Source of the DNA: Isoetes taiwanensis
Taxonomy: Eukaryota > Streptophyta > Lycopodiopsida > Isoetales > Isoetaceae
NCBI GenBank assembly: GCA_021234155.1
Contig: JAJEKV010000063.1
Coordinates: forward strand, 6,511,710 to 6,575,709
Direction: 5' to 3'
Length of the DNA stretch: 64,000 nucleotides
Shown here: positions 45,109-56,789 of the stretch, in pieces
How positions within the stretch are numbered: the first letter of the stretch is position 1
Layout: each line of letters begins with the position of its first letter
The notes under the pieces: model-generated
The model's database searches: none
What the model saw: the letters and a program-made list of their open reading frames with translations, nothing else
Told to the model about the DNA's origin: nothing
Position numbers and translations under genes: made by a program

Positions 45109-46587
45109 ATGTTCGTCGTCGTGGTTCTGGGCGGATCTTCTTCTCATGAAAGACGAAGAGTCGGAGGAAAAGGACCTCGATTCGAGGAGGAAGACGAAGA
45201 GCAGGGAACTCCGAGATATCAACGAGGCGATAACCCTGAAGATAATGCCTTGCAAATTGGGATGACGCCCTCAGAAATGGAGATTGCGCGCAAGGCTGTT
45301 GAACAAAGTAGGCGGAGGTCTGGCGCCTATGACCCTCCACGTCATAGCTCATACACTCCTTCAGAATTCAATCTTGGGCGCCTTCCCGAGGACGAGGAGA
45401 TCCAACCCCCACGAATGAGCACCGACCGTCGTTCACGTCGGAGTGGACGCAATTCCTCTTCAACCTCTATTAAAGATCGTGCACCACCTGCACCACCTCC
45501 ACGAAGGCATCTCTTTGAATATGAGTGAGTTCATCTTGAATTATGCCCTTTTTTGTTCACTAACACATATTCATATGTTAGTCGTATGTTGAGTGTAGTA
45601 ACAAGAAGGTGCCGCGCCGCAGCACTGCAGATGGCGACAATTTTTGGAAGATGGCTAATAGTGTCACAAATAGCATTTGCCAAAACGTCCACAAGGGTGA
45701 ATGGAACTCGGGAGCCTATGATGAGGAAAAAGAGAGGATCAAGGAGATTTTAGAAGCAGAATATCCCGAGCTCAAGTCAGGAGAGATCTCATGGAGGGAG
45801 GTTTGTTCAAGGCAGGGTAAACATGTTAAAGCCACCAGGTATTAGGCTCTTTTTCGCTCTTCATTATAACCTCATTGTACTCATATTTTATTTATATTTT
45901 GCGTAGGTAATCGAAGAAGCAGCGGAAAAGCTCTTGCCAAAGCTACTGAGTCTCGATAGAGGAAGTGGCACAGACCTATCCGTTGATCGATGAGGCATTT
46001 CAAGTACATCATCTCTCCCATGAGTCGATAATTAGATGACGCCATGTGGACTAAGTCCTTGTATTGCATTGTAGTCGGAGAGTCGTATAATTAGATGACG
46101 CCATGTGGACTAAGTCCTTGTATTGCATTGTAGTGTTTGAAGGCCAACATATTATCAAAGAAAGGGGAAGCTAGAACAAAGGCAGCTACTGACGCGCGAG
46201 GTACGATGAAGCAAGTGGCGACCATAGTGCCAATAAGACTGGTCCGGCGGTTATGGCTTTCGGATAAGCTATTTGTAAGTATAAATTTGGTTTATAATGT
46301 AGGTTCTCGAAGTTGAACACTAACATTAGTTTTGGTGCTCATTCTCAATAGAAGTCATTTGTCGGTCGCCTACACGCTAAAGATGAACGCGAAAGGGCCT
46401 TCAAAAAGGCGCCATCGCGCCATCCAAAGACGCTACCACTTGGCGTGAACGGGGAAGTGTGTATCATTCATTAGATAATTATTTGTGACTACAATGAACT
46501 AATTGTTGCGATACAATATAATACAGGCCAATGAAGACGAAAGCGCCAATGAAGAAGAAGAAGAAGAAGAAGAGAGCAACAACTAAA
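45109..46587 (+). CDS. Multi-exon cargo gene with Myb-like region and acidic tail
   Basis: Exon 1 (ATG 45055 or 45109) is open to a GTGAGT donor at 45524; it encodes an Arg/Glu-rich, disordered region (MTPSEMEIARKAVEQSRRRS, PPAPPPRRHLFEY). Exon 2 (about 45599-45838) joins in phase to give NKKVPRRSTADGDNFWKMAN and HKGEWNSGAYDEEKERIKEI, then SGEISWREVCSRQGKHVK. The spacing of W, I and W resembles a Myb/SANT repeat. A third exon begins after the acceptor at 45906 (VIEEAAEKLLPKLL) and then meets a stop. Later pieces at about 46190, 46353-46460 (FVGRLHAKDERERAFKKAPS) and 46528-46587 (ANEDESANEEEEEEEESNN, stop) look like terminal exons. A DNA-binding role for the element is conceivable but unproven. 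Confidence 0.4.
46027..46134 (+). repeat. Tandem duplication, about 60 bp x 2
   Basis: AATTAGATGACGCCATGTGG followed by ACTAAGTCCTTGTATTGCAT appears twice (46029 and 46089) with a spacer containing AGTCG. Confidence 0.95.
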
Positions 46588-46619
46588 GACTCAATATATT
46601 TTGTAATGTGCAAATTACA

Positions 46620-47025
46620 TTGTGAAATATATTAATTGAATTCAATCTAAATTTTTTATGCTTTGTTCTTATTACTTGTGATTTCTTTTTTTATGTTAAT
46701 TTTATGCTCGATTCTATTTTTTTATTCTTAGATTTATTAAACATTTAATTACATATTAAATAATAATGCTTATCTACTATGATACTGAATACTAATATAA
46801 TTTAATCAATATTTGTTTCTATTTTTCGAATTTTTAAATTTTTATTCTCGATTTATTTTGTCATATTTAATATTTATTAATACTATTAATATTATTGTTA
46901 ATATTAATATTATTTAATATTAATAAATATTATTAAATATTTATTTATATTAAATATTTGTTAATATTGAATATGAATATTAACTGACCGTTAAATAATA
47001 TTAAATAAATATTTTTTTTTTCAAA
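46620..47025. other. Extremely AT-rich stretch
   Basis: Dominated by TAATATTAATA-type sequence, ending abruptly at the GC-rich right palindrome array. No gene. It may be a matrix-attachment-like or simply low-complexity region. Confidence 0.6.
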
Positions 47026-47029
47026 ATTT

Positions 47030-47619
47030 CTTGATCGTCGTTTAACGACGTTGCTGGCGTGGCTGCCACGTGTATCGTTGGCCACGTCATCATCCGTCTC
47101 GACGTCAGCGCGCGGCCGCCACGGCATCAATGTCGTTGAACGACGAGGTGGCGTGACTGCCACGCCACAGACACGTGGCAGCCACGCCAGCAGCGCCTGC
47201 TGACGCGTGACAACCACGTCATCACGTCGTTGAACGACGTCTAACACGTGGCCGCCACGTCAGCGCTACGCGCTGGCGACGCCACGCTGGACACACGACA
47301 CGTCGACATGACGACGTGTACTTTTCGTCGTTTAACGACGTTGCCAGCTCATCAGCCACGCCAGCCGGCCGCGCTGGCGCGGTCACGCTGGCCGCAGTGC
47401 CGCGTGGCTGACCCACGTGTACGCGACGTCGTTTATCGACGTCGCGTCGTCGCTTTAAGACGCCGCCGTTGCGACGCGTATAGCGACGCATAAAGGTCGT
47501 TAAACGACGTCCAGACGTCGTAATCGACGTCGTTTATCGTCGTTTTGACGTCGATCATCGGTGCAAACGACGTCTGGACGTCGAAATAGACGTCGTAACA
47601 GGGCTTTAATCTAGTAGTG
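47030..47619. repeat. Right subterminal palindrome array and terminus
   Basis: At least eight CGTCGTTnAACGACG-type palindromes (for example near 47036, 47130, 47226, 47328, 47428, 47487, 47530) embedded in GC-rich, CACGTGGC-repeated sequence. The element ends TCTAGTAGTG at 47610-47619. Confidence 0.7.
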
Positions 47620-47639
47620 TTTGTATACTTGGACCTACT

Positions 47640-48323
47640 CTACTTCTTTGTCATCAAAGTAAAATGCCCTTGCGAAAGCCAGATACCACAATCTTCATTT
47701 TAGTCAAGTTCATGGACAACTTTGCAGGTTGGCAGAAAGCATTTAGTGCCTCTAGCTGTTGTTGCAATCCCGACGCTAGTCTAGGTAGCAAGACAATATC
47801 ATGTGCATACAACAATAGTGGCATTATAATCCCTCCTAAAGCTGACCCATCTATATAATTTTGCTTGAGCACTTCTGTAAGTCATCTATGTAAATCCCAA
47901 ACAAAATTGTTGATGCCAGACAACCATGCTTAACTCCAATAATACTGTTAATGTGTGCACTGCATTTTTCACCAAAAGGAAAGCTAAGTTTTTACCCAAT
48001 GGGCCTAGGCCTGTTCATATAGTCGTCAAGCAGCCCTAATAGCATCTGTCTTAGAGCTGTATCAAATGCCTTACTAATTTCAACATAGCAAGCATACGTA
48101 GCATGGTTCTGACCTTTTGAATTTTCAATGATACTCGCATCGTGGTGAGATGGTTAATAGTGGAATGATCTAGTCTAACTCCCGTCTGACCCATCACTCT
48201 TGCATTTATGGCTTGCTTGTTCAGTTTTGGAGCTCCCGTGAGATTGCTCTCACATTTTCGGCATTGAAGGCAAAACCTAGTTAAATGTGGGTTTACTATA
48301 TAGTTTTGAATGGTCTTTGGCAA
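47640..48323 (-). pseudogene. Decayed LINE reverse-transcriptase fragment
   Basis: On the minus strand, 48323-48051 has a stretch like the LINE region before the catalytic core (GQTGVRLDHSTINHLTTMRV). Then 47872-47654 has GGIIMPLLLYAHDIVLLPRL, where the catalytic motif YADD has become YAHD. The fragment abuts the right end of the CACTA-like element, which may have inserted into or beside it. Confidence 0.65.
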
Positions 48324-50225
48324 CTAATTCAATTAGTCCCAAAATTCAAGATAAAAAGAAGCACGAGTTCTGTGTATCATAACCCTGAACATGAAACCGA
48401 GGAAAAAATAAATGAAGTTTACATGCCAAACAATTGCAAACTCAAGTGACTAACAAATCTATGGAATCTTATGCTAACATCTAAGTTTTCCTATCAAATT
48501 TGAATTTTTTTCTTTCTGTGATCTCACATTGTCATTTATCATTTGCAATCTATCATTTATAGATTGCTACAAATAAATAACCGATCGCAATCTATAAATA
48601 AGAATCCCAGCATCAAATGACTGAAAAAATCTCGGCAATTGTATATTGACAGCTGAGCTGAGTACTATGTTAGTTCATAGCTCTCACATTTACATTGTAA
48701 TTAGCTCCACAATAAGTAAGTTCTTTTCCTCTAGACACTGGTTTAAATTGTCTTCTCGCAGGAACTCCACAGTGTGTCTACTCTGCAAGCACCTTCTTTC
48801 AAGGTTTTCTAGTTGTTGCTCAACTTGACGATATTTGGCCTCCTCGCTTGAATATCATGACAAAGACCGCCAAGCAATCCTCATCATTTCTAATATCTCC
48901 GAATTGAATCAGATCCGCAATGCTTTGCTATCTACACCGATTTCTCTTCAAATTCTTCATCGGACTTTAGATCCATAGGTGACGAAGTTTTCCTTTTATT
49001 TTGCTACCATTAGATGACCGTGATAGCTCGGAGAACGAAGATAGCTATACAAAGAACGTTAGCTTTATAGTTAGTAACAAAATCATTTCGCTCACAAAAG
49101 TCTATTATTCGCCTATCTCTCGTACAAAGAATCCAAAGACAAAAGTGAAAAAGAAAAAGTGAAACCCTAGGCCGTGTGATTGGCCGTTCCTTGTTCTCAG
49201 ATCGTGTTCTTACTTTAGAGCAATAAGACAAAAGTATATGCAAAAAGGTTGGAAATCTAATCTGTAGTTCAAGTAAATCATCGAGCTAGATTATTCGCAC
49301 CCTTCCATAGACCTCTATCACTGCTGCCATGGAGGTCGGATGCAGGAACCTCGCCAAACATTATCACACCTCAGACCTCTGATTTGCGGTGCCTTACATC
49401 ACGCTTTTTGTAAAACTATGCCTCCCTTCTTTTGTTGAACTCTGGCAGTTTCCTTCCTCATTTTTTGCTCTCTTTCCTCGGTGTTTGGTGACTCCTGTAG
49501 CTGTGAGACTGGTATATCACCGGTGGCATTTTCGTTTAAAGAGGCACATGAAGAAGTAGATGAATGCATGAAGAGGCTGATGGTTGTTGGAAATGTTAAG
49601 GTAGAGAATGAGCCTGTTTTTTTTGGAAGGACGACTAACATAAAAATACTAAGGGAGGGGCAGAACAAACATGTTTTGTTCAACAGATGCAGGAAAACTC
49701 CTCAGGTAAGGTGTGGAAGAATTTGCTCTGCTAGACAGCCATAAACCGCCCATCAGATTCTGGCCTGGCAACAAAACATCAGTTGGGTCATCAAAAAAAC
49801 TCGCCATTTCATAGTCTTTGTTCTTGAGCGATCATACTGAAACCCATTTTTTTCTTCCCTCAAAATCCACATGTTCTCGCTTTGTGGCGGCAGAAGTTAA
49901 AGCCCACTTCGGTGGCACAAGATACAGCTCATCTGAAAGGATGCCACAACTAGAGCATGGCCAGAGGTGAAACCAAAGCATGGCCAGAAGCACTCTTCAA
50001 AATTAAAACATCAGATTTCGCCAACAAATCCGGCAGAAGGGACTCTAGACCACCTTCCATGGTGTGTTTGGAGTTAGAAGAAAGAAAAGTGCCCTCAAAG
50101 AGCGTCTCCAGGCCGTCAATAAGCCATCGCCAAAGCTCGGAGCAAAAAACAGGGGAAAAGGTTACCCTGTTTTCGTTTTTTTCCAAAGACACGTGTCTCT
50201 CCCAGGTTTTTTTGCATCAAACAAA
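48324..50225. other. Spacer, no firm gene
   Basis: No recognised domain. A possible exon at about 49530-49700 on the plus strand (AHEEVDECMKRLMVVGNVKV, ending near a GTAAGG at 49706) has no known family and is recorded with low confidence. A short inverted pair occurs near 48545-48600 (ATTTATAGATTG / CAATCTATAAAT). Confidence 0.35.
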
Positions 50226-50425
50226 ATAGGAAAGGAAGGAAGGAAGGAAGGAAGTTTATTTTAACGTCCACGGAGGCCAAAGGCCTATGAGACGGTACAT
50301 GCAGAGAACAGGCAAAAAAGCCAGAAACCCCAACACCAAAAACAAACAATGTAACTGTACAGTAGAACCCTACTACCGGGATGAAAAAACCCCCACTTGG
50401 GAGGAAAAACCCTAGCAGTAGGCTC

Positions 50426-53400
50426 TCAAATACCATGCCCCAGAAGAGCAAGTCTGACGGCCGAAATTTGCAGGATGTAAGCTCCCAGCCGCGCTACCAT
50501 AGGTGATGCAAGTAACTGATGTAGCGGTGTGTCAGAGCATCTAAGATCAGTGTGCACTGCTCGGACATGGGCATATGCTGGGCATCGCTGGAGGGCATGG
50601 TGCTCATCCTCTATCACGTGCATCTCACAACACTGACATATCCTTTCCTCCCTGGGGATCCCGTGCCCGCCATTCAACCCCCAGCGACCTGTTTCAATTC
50701 TGAGGTAATGGGAACCCGTCCTTATGGCAGCAATAGCTCTCCTCGCTTCTTCAATCGAGATGTGTGCTTTCAAGTACCGATGGGGTCCATGCTCAAGGCC
50801 GGATTAATCCGAGCGTGATAGTGCTCGTCTTGGGCTTTGCAAGAGTAGAGGCATCCCGCAGGTGGTGGCAAAGATAGCCCGCATCCAATTGCCCATTCTC
50901 GCAAGATCGAATGCGCCCGGTGCCACCATCCGTTGGTAATCCATAGACCACCTCCTAAACCATCCCTTACAATTGCTCGTGCCATACCCTCTTCTTCAAC
51001 CGGGGCCCTCCGTTAACAACACAACTGTGGGGGCAAGCGATGCTCATCCATCCCATCCACCTTATGGAAGCAAGTAAGATGCCCAAGCAAGATAGCGTAA
51101 TCGTCAGAAAGGCCGAACCCCGCCTCATACAACAAAATCTGATACGGTGATGCGGTGTCCTTCACTCCCAAGCTATATGTCAAGAAAGCTTTACGCACCC
51201 TTTCCAACCTATCCCATGTATTTTTGCTAACTGGCGGGCCCCAAACCTCCACCCCATATAGCAAAGACCGCTCGACCAAAGCTCTAAATGTGTGTGCTCT
51301 CCTCGCCCAAATCCGAGATCTATCCGCAACACGCTTTTGCAATCGCATATAAAGCCTTCCAGCCAGACTGCGGCTCTCCGCTCCACACACTCATCCCACA
51401 AAGATGTTAGTAGTGAAATCAATTCCCGGATACTTGAAGCTCCGCACCATCTCCACTTCCCCGCCCCCCAGCCAATATAACTCCGGGATAGGGTGTTGCG
51501 AGGACGTGGATCGCGAGAAGCTTAGTTTTGTGCAAGTTCACTGTCATTCCCGTTGCCCCACGTAACCCACCGAGGGCATCCAAATGCTTCTGCATATCTT
51601 GCTGGCGGCGTGTGGGCTAGCAAAGCTACATCATCCGCATATAGTAACGGCCCACGAGGGTCGCGATCGGATAATTGCACCCCGGCTCCCCCATGGTGTC
51701 AGTATCCACGCCTCCAAGCTATCAATGTACAACCCAAAAAGCGTTGGAGACAATGGGCAGCCCTCGCTTAACTCCCATAGTGCTAGCTACCGCCGATCTT
51801 CATAAGGCGTAGCGGCAAAATAAATCCCATCATAAAGCTGGTGCACCACATTACGCAACTCCCCGTGGAACTTCGCAATTCTTGCAACCTCTCGCCACAA
51901 AGATGTCTCGGGGGCGGTATCATATGCGCGGTCTTAAAATCTACAAAGCAAAGAATACAAGTCCCGGCCAGCGCATTGCGGCTTGCCTCCATCAACACTC
52001 TCAAAGTGAAGATATGGTCGGCCGTGGAGGTGAGCCGGGCGAAAGCCCGCCTGACACAATTGCCCGCCCCCCCTCCTCGGCCCACTTAGTGAGTTTCTTC
52101 TCCACCACCCACGCCGGAGCTTTGCAAAGAGCGAGCTTACCATAATCATCCGGTAATTACGGCTCATCCGTATTACCAGCTTTTATGAACAAGAACAACC
52201 TTACTAACCATCCACTCCCGGGGAGGCCCTCGCCGAGCACGGTTAATGATCACCGTCCGGGGCCCTACTATAGATGGGCCACCCCACTTCAACAACTTCG
52301 ACTGTAGCCCCCGTAAAATCCTTTGCCTTGCCATTCGCCAGATGCACGAGACCCTGGCTGACATCCTCCCGCGTGAGCTGCAAAGACTCTCCTATCTGAT
52401 CCGGGACCCCGCATTAGCTCCCGGGGGTCATATAACTCCCCGCAAGCGGTGCATCCATTGCTCCACACTTACATTACCAGCCACCGGGCTTCTTGTATAA
52501 CACCTTACGCCAAAAAGCTTTTGGCTCGCCATAAGCATGTCAAACGAAAGCGCCACGGGTTTCGCCATGTATCTCCCCTTCTTGGCTTTTAGGAAGATCT
52601 TATAGTCTTGCGGGGGCTGTGGCGCAAATCGTGGATCTATTACCAAAGCATAACCGGCTCTTTAGAGCCTTGCAATCAACATCAAACCTCGGGTTCTCGG
52701 AAAATGTCGCGGTGTCCCTCCCTTGGAGGGCCCTTCAATCGCAAAGGAAGCCTCAAGGTACCAAGCAAATACCTCACCAGCCATGCACACCTGTCTTGCG
52801 GTGTGTAGAAGCTATCAAACCCCTCAACTCCCGCACCAACACGCATTCATACTTGCCCCTCGCCCGATAAGCGTGGGATGTACGGTAACCCTCCATGCCC
52901 CCTTTGCGGTGTCTCCACTATTGAGTGCTCCCAATTCAGCGTGACATAAAGCGGGTAATGATCTGACAAAGCCTCCTCATCCCCTGTGCTTGTGCCAATG
53001 GAGAAGTGTGTAACCATGTCAAGTGCTGCTACAGGAGCGAGAAGGTAATCCAACACACTAGCTCCCCCATCCTGCCTATCACTCCTGCAAGTAACACCCC
53101 CTGAGTGTGGCCATCGCTGCATACCATTACAAATTACCATGTCAAAAACCTGGCAGAGCTGGACCAGCTGCCTGCCAAATGGTCTAGCCACCATATCCTG
53201 GGAGTGCCGTGTATGCTGAATAGCGGCTGTCTCAAGCCAAAGCGGATCAGCATTATCGTCACCTTGGAAGGTCACCGACCGCAAATCAAGGCCGTCACGA
53301 GCATTGAAATCTCCAAGCAAAAACACACGTCCCCTCGCCGTCTATAGCGGTCTATGTCATCATACGTATCCCTATACACGGCATCCGGACATCTGTGGTT

Positions 53401-53710
53401 CCGCATCATGTACCGGTAGAACTTAGAGCCCGCATGGGGAATGTAGCGACTAGCAAGAAACAATGGGACATGACCAGGGCTCTAATACCATTACCCACAT
53501 GTAGCGATTAAATGCATCAGACTTCTGAAGTGTGATCTTGCATGCTAAGGCATCCCTAAAGTAGCAAGCCACTCCACCGTACCCGCGTCTGCCATGGCGC
53601 TCATTAGCAAGTGAGAAATGCTGATATCCTCGAATGTCCGGCAATCGATGCCCTTCATACTCCCATGTCTCCCCGCAGAAGACGATGTCCATGTCTGTCC
53701 GCGATCCCAT
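50426..53710 (-). pseudogene. LINE 2 ORF2: endonuclease and reverse transcriptase, frame-broken
   Basis: Endonuclease: IVFCGETWEYEGHRLPDIRG near 53680, LLGDFNARDGLDLRSV at 53320, VLDYLLAPVAALDMV near 53045 and EEALSDHYPLYVTLNWE near 52950. Reverse transcriptase: PLSPTLFGLYIDSLEA near 51740 and an intact LLYADDVALLA near 51635, then RALVERSLLYGVEVWGPPVS near 51250. C-terminal knuckle: CQCCEMHVIEDEHHALQRC near 50600. All catalytic motifs survive, but the frame changes several times between 51400 and 52850. Confidence 0.82.
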
Positions 53711-53783
53711 TCAAGCCACGCCCTTCGCCACGGAAGCCCCTACAATTCCGTGAAAGAATGCGAAGACACTTTCCCTATGCCGA

Positions 53784-55049
53784 TCAAGGTACGTGGACCC
53801 ATCTCGAGTGCCCGAGGACGCCGGCCGCGGTTGGAATAACTCGGGCAGCCTGCTCACGGGACCCTGATGGATGTGCTGCAGTGGTGGAAGGCCTCAATCC
53901 GCCCCTCCCCGCCTCGCCTGGCCTCGATGCCCCTGGATCGCTCTCGCCTGCGGCGACGCAATTGTTCGTGGGAATGCCGCCTCCCGCGAATCGCCGACGA
54001 GGAGGCACATATACCTTCATCTTGCCATTAACCAAACCAGCAGCCCCTCCAAATTTTGTCGAATCTCTTATCTTGACCAACTCTTGGCTTCTTTCCCGTT
54101 GTTGCGGGTGGCGTGAGATCCGGATCCGTATATGGGCGTACCTTTCAAGCGGCCGGTGCGTTGCAACAACAAAGATTTTGCCTCCCAATCCAAGATCTGC
54201 AAACTTAACTAGCCGAGGTCTCATGCTCGGTCCTCCGACCCTGATTGGACTCTTGATAACCAAATACTGTAATTGGAGCTTTGCAAGTACCAGGGTGGTA
54301 AGCTTACCTGGCAAATCCTCGCCTTGCTCCTCCGGCAATCCCCGCACAATAAGGTTGAGGCGGGCGCGCACGGATGTCTTGCTCCTCACGGTACCCACCG
54401 ATTCCCCGAGCCACCTCGGCCTCGGTATGGGGGTGCTTGGTGCGAACGGCTTGTGGTGTACTCCGGACTCGTTGCACCTCCATTCGGAGGTCCTGCATCT
54501 CTTGCTGCAAGTGGGCCATATGGTTCTCTATATGTGAGCATCTTCCTGACATCTCCTGCCTGTCTGCCTTTGCTTCATCAAGGAATTGGAGCCTGCCCCG
54601 CACCGCTTCCACATCCTTTTCCTTAGCATCTATCCGACCAGCCATGCTTGTGACTTGTACAATCTGCTGGAGCAACCCGCCATGTCTTCCATCCATTGCT
54701 GGTGGACCTTATCCAAGCGGTGCCCCATCTCCGTGACTAGCTGCGTTGTTGCTTGTATCTCCTCTCTTATCTGGTCATCAGCCTTTTGGGCTCCCCTGCA
54801 ATCATAATCCCCAAGCCGAACTTCCACAAGGGAAATTCGCTCCTTCTGTTGGAGAAGCTGCTTCTTGAGTGCAGCCCCTGGCAAATTGTCCCGTGATGCC
54901 TCCAAGCTTGCCAGCTTAGCCTGGAGGGAACCGGCCTGTTCCTGTACAACCCTAATTGCCTCAGCCTGTGATACCTGCTCTGATGGGGACGAGGTATCCA
55001 AATTGCGGGCTCTTTTCTTCAACGCATGCATGCTGTCAGGGGTGGCCAT
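53784..55049 (-). pseudogene. LINE 2 ORF1: coiled coil plus RRM-like domain, frame-broken
   Basis: Starts at ATG 55049 (MATPDSMHALKKRARNLDTS). A long coiled coil follows (LQAKLASLEASRDNLPGAAL, IREEIQATTQLVTEMGHRLD), a frame change near 54690, more coiled coil (ENHMAHLQQEMQDLRMEVQR), a second change near 54390 and then VRARLNLIVRGLPEEQGEDL, the usual start of the RRM of LINE ORF1 proteins. The C-terminus is Arg/Pro/Gly-rich. The coiled-coil-RRM order is that of L1-type ORF1, which binds the element's RNA. Confidence 0.7.
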
Positions 55050-55090
55050 AGAGGGCCGGGACTGTCAGGTGGATTCCGTCGACTAAAACA

Positions 55091-56785
55091 AGGAACATGC
55101 TTTATATATGAGTGAAATTGCTAATATAATAAATCGTATGTTCTAAGTTATTTTGCCTCTCCTCTTCATATGCTATACTTGGTTTTCTTTTGCATGTAGA
55201 AAAATTATTGAAGGTCGACTGGCCAAATAGTAAAGAAAACAACTATTGACATATATAAAACTAGCAGTGAGGCAGGCTTGGGGAAGGGATAGATACACTC
55301 GGTAGGTCTTATCCCTTGAAAAGCGCCATAAGAAACTTCTTTATTTAGACAATCAATGAGGTCAAACTTAGCAAAACTGAGGAAGGGAAATATACAAGAA
55401 TTTTTTCTGGCTGTTGTTGTAGAAATTAGCGATCCAACTGTATTTATTAATTTTGGTTGACGTGTCATGTGACGTAGGCTAGAATTCAAGGAATACTTGT
55501 ACCTCAAGTTAAGCAAGTCTGATAATAAAATAACTAGCAAAAGGCAGACAAGAAGATTTTGGCAAGTTCAAATTCGTCAAGCATTTTAGCTACATGGTAG
55601 TTCCATGTTGAAAGTTTTAATGAACAATTGCCAAATGGTATACAAGGTTGTGACATGTTGTATGAATCCTGATGGGGATGGGGCCTAAAAGCATTGTCCC
55701 TACCCATTTTAGCTTGGTGTAATCTTATAGTCTTTGATGTTGTAAATTATTGACGTGCCTATAACCATTGTTCCTACTCCTTCATTTTGGTTTGATGTAC
55801 GCTTTGATGTTTGAAATGGAAAAGATTCTCAACAAGATGAAGGTAAAAAATTTAAGCCTTGGATTAGTGATGTGAAATTAGTTAGTATTAATGACTACAA
55901 AAACCAACTCTACTTATGTATAGAAGCTTAATTTTGAACCACTCAGCAATGGAGCAATATTTACAATTATTGTAACATCACATTAATAAGAGTAATTCAG
56001 TAATGAGTGATCTAGTGTCAGGTACATCACATTAATAATCAATAAGAGTAATTCAACAACGAGTGGTCTAGTATCACCTACATGGGACCGCAACCAAATG
56101 TATATCCCATCACAAGATGTACTTGGTTTCTAAAGTCAACAATTGGCCAACTACCGTAGAATCACATTAATCTGAACATATGTAATCCAATTTCTAATTT
56201 TTCTTTTTTTATTTTTGGGTTGCCCGTAGGGGGCAACCCTCTTGTTGGAGGGTGGAGTGACGTATAGAAGGCCTTGATTTATTTTAAGTATAATATGCCA
56301 TAGAAAATTCTGTATATGCGGTTGCGATTGCTTGGGCTTTTTTAGGGTTTTGTGAGACTCAGTGACACTTAGACGGCCAAGATTCGTTTGGGATGTCTGA
56401 CGGTAGAGATTGTTTGGGTCTTCTCTGGAAGATAGTGGAGCTATAGCTATGCAATCCCCCCCGGTGATGCAGTGGCATAGGCGAGGGCGGCAGCAGCGGC
56501 AACAACAGGAGCGTCTGTAATATCTTCTACAATCATACCCCAGGCATTTATTTCTTCCGTTAGAGTTAGATATGGAGAGCTCTCGCTTCCATGGCTTCAA
56601 AACCTGGAGCTCATGCTTTCTGAGCACTTCGAATCCTTGGCTATGACCAACGATTGCTGCAATGCTTGGAGCGGGCCTTGTTGCCAAAAGGGCTGCCGAA
56701 TTAGATTTCTCATTATACAAGGCTATACAACCTTCTCGGTTAGAATGAGTTAGTGGTTCTAGGTGCTGATATTCTTTTGCCCTAT
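55091..56785. other. Spacer left of the GDSL remnant
   Basis: Mostly AT-rich. An imperfect tandem duplication (ACATCACATTAATAA / AGAGTAATTCA) spans about 55975-56090. A perfect 9-bp hairpin, GGGTTGCCC-GTAGG-GGGCAACCC, is at 56217-56239. A 219-codon open frame on the minus strand (56810-56151) has no recognisable domain, overlaps the GDSL exon on the other strand and is probably fortuitous. Confidence 0.4.
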
Positions 56786-56789
56786 CTGG

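Larger units (their letters stand above)
16325..47619. mobile_element. Giant CACTA-like DNA transposon (31.3 kb), candidate
   Basis: The left terminus reads CATTACAAGGAACAG. The right terminus, read inward, is CACTACTAGATTAAAG, the usual start of plant CACTA (En/Spm) elements; the left differs from CACTA by one base. Both ends are flanked by TTT (16322-16324 and 47620-47622), matching the 3-bp target duplication of this superfamily. Immediately inside both ends lie dense arrays of the palindrome CGTCGTTnAACGACG, as expected of subterminal transposase-binding repeats. I find no CACTA transposase domain, so the element is non-autonomous or uses an unfamiliar transposase. It contains several cargo genes, a satellite-like array and a nested LTR element. 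The main alternative is a cluster of smaller related elements. Confidence 0.6.
50228..55090 (-). mobile_element. LINE retrotransposon 2, near full length
   Basis: A non-LTR element on the minus strand with ORF1, APE endonuclease, reverse transcriptase and C-terminal knuckle. The 3' end is at the left: GTGGACGTTAAAATAAAC followed by a (TTCC)n tail, seen on the plus strand as GGAA units at 50230-50254. A 3' UTR hairpin near 50385-50405 matches the position of that in the 14.7-kb fragment. I could not find an exact target duplication. Confidence 0.87.

Noticed and set aside
53611-54537. 308-codon plus-strand ORF
   Set aside because: It is antisense to LINE 2 ORF1, which has the coiled-coil and RRM-like order on the minus strand.
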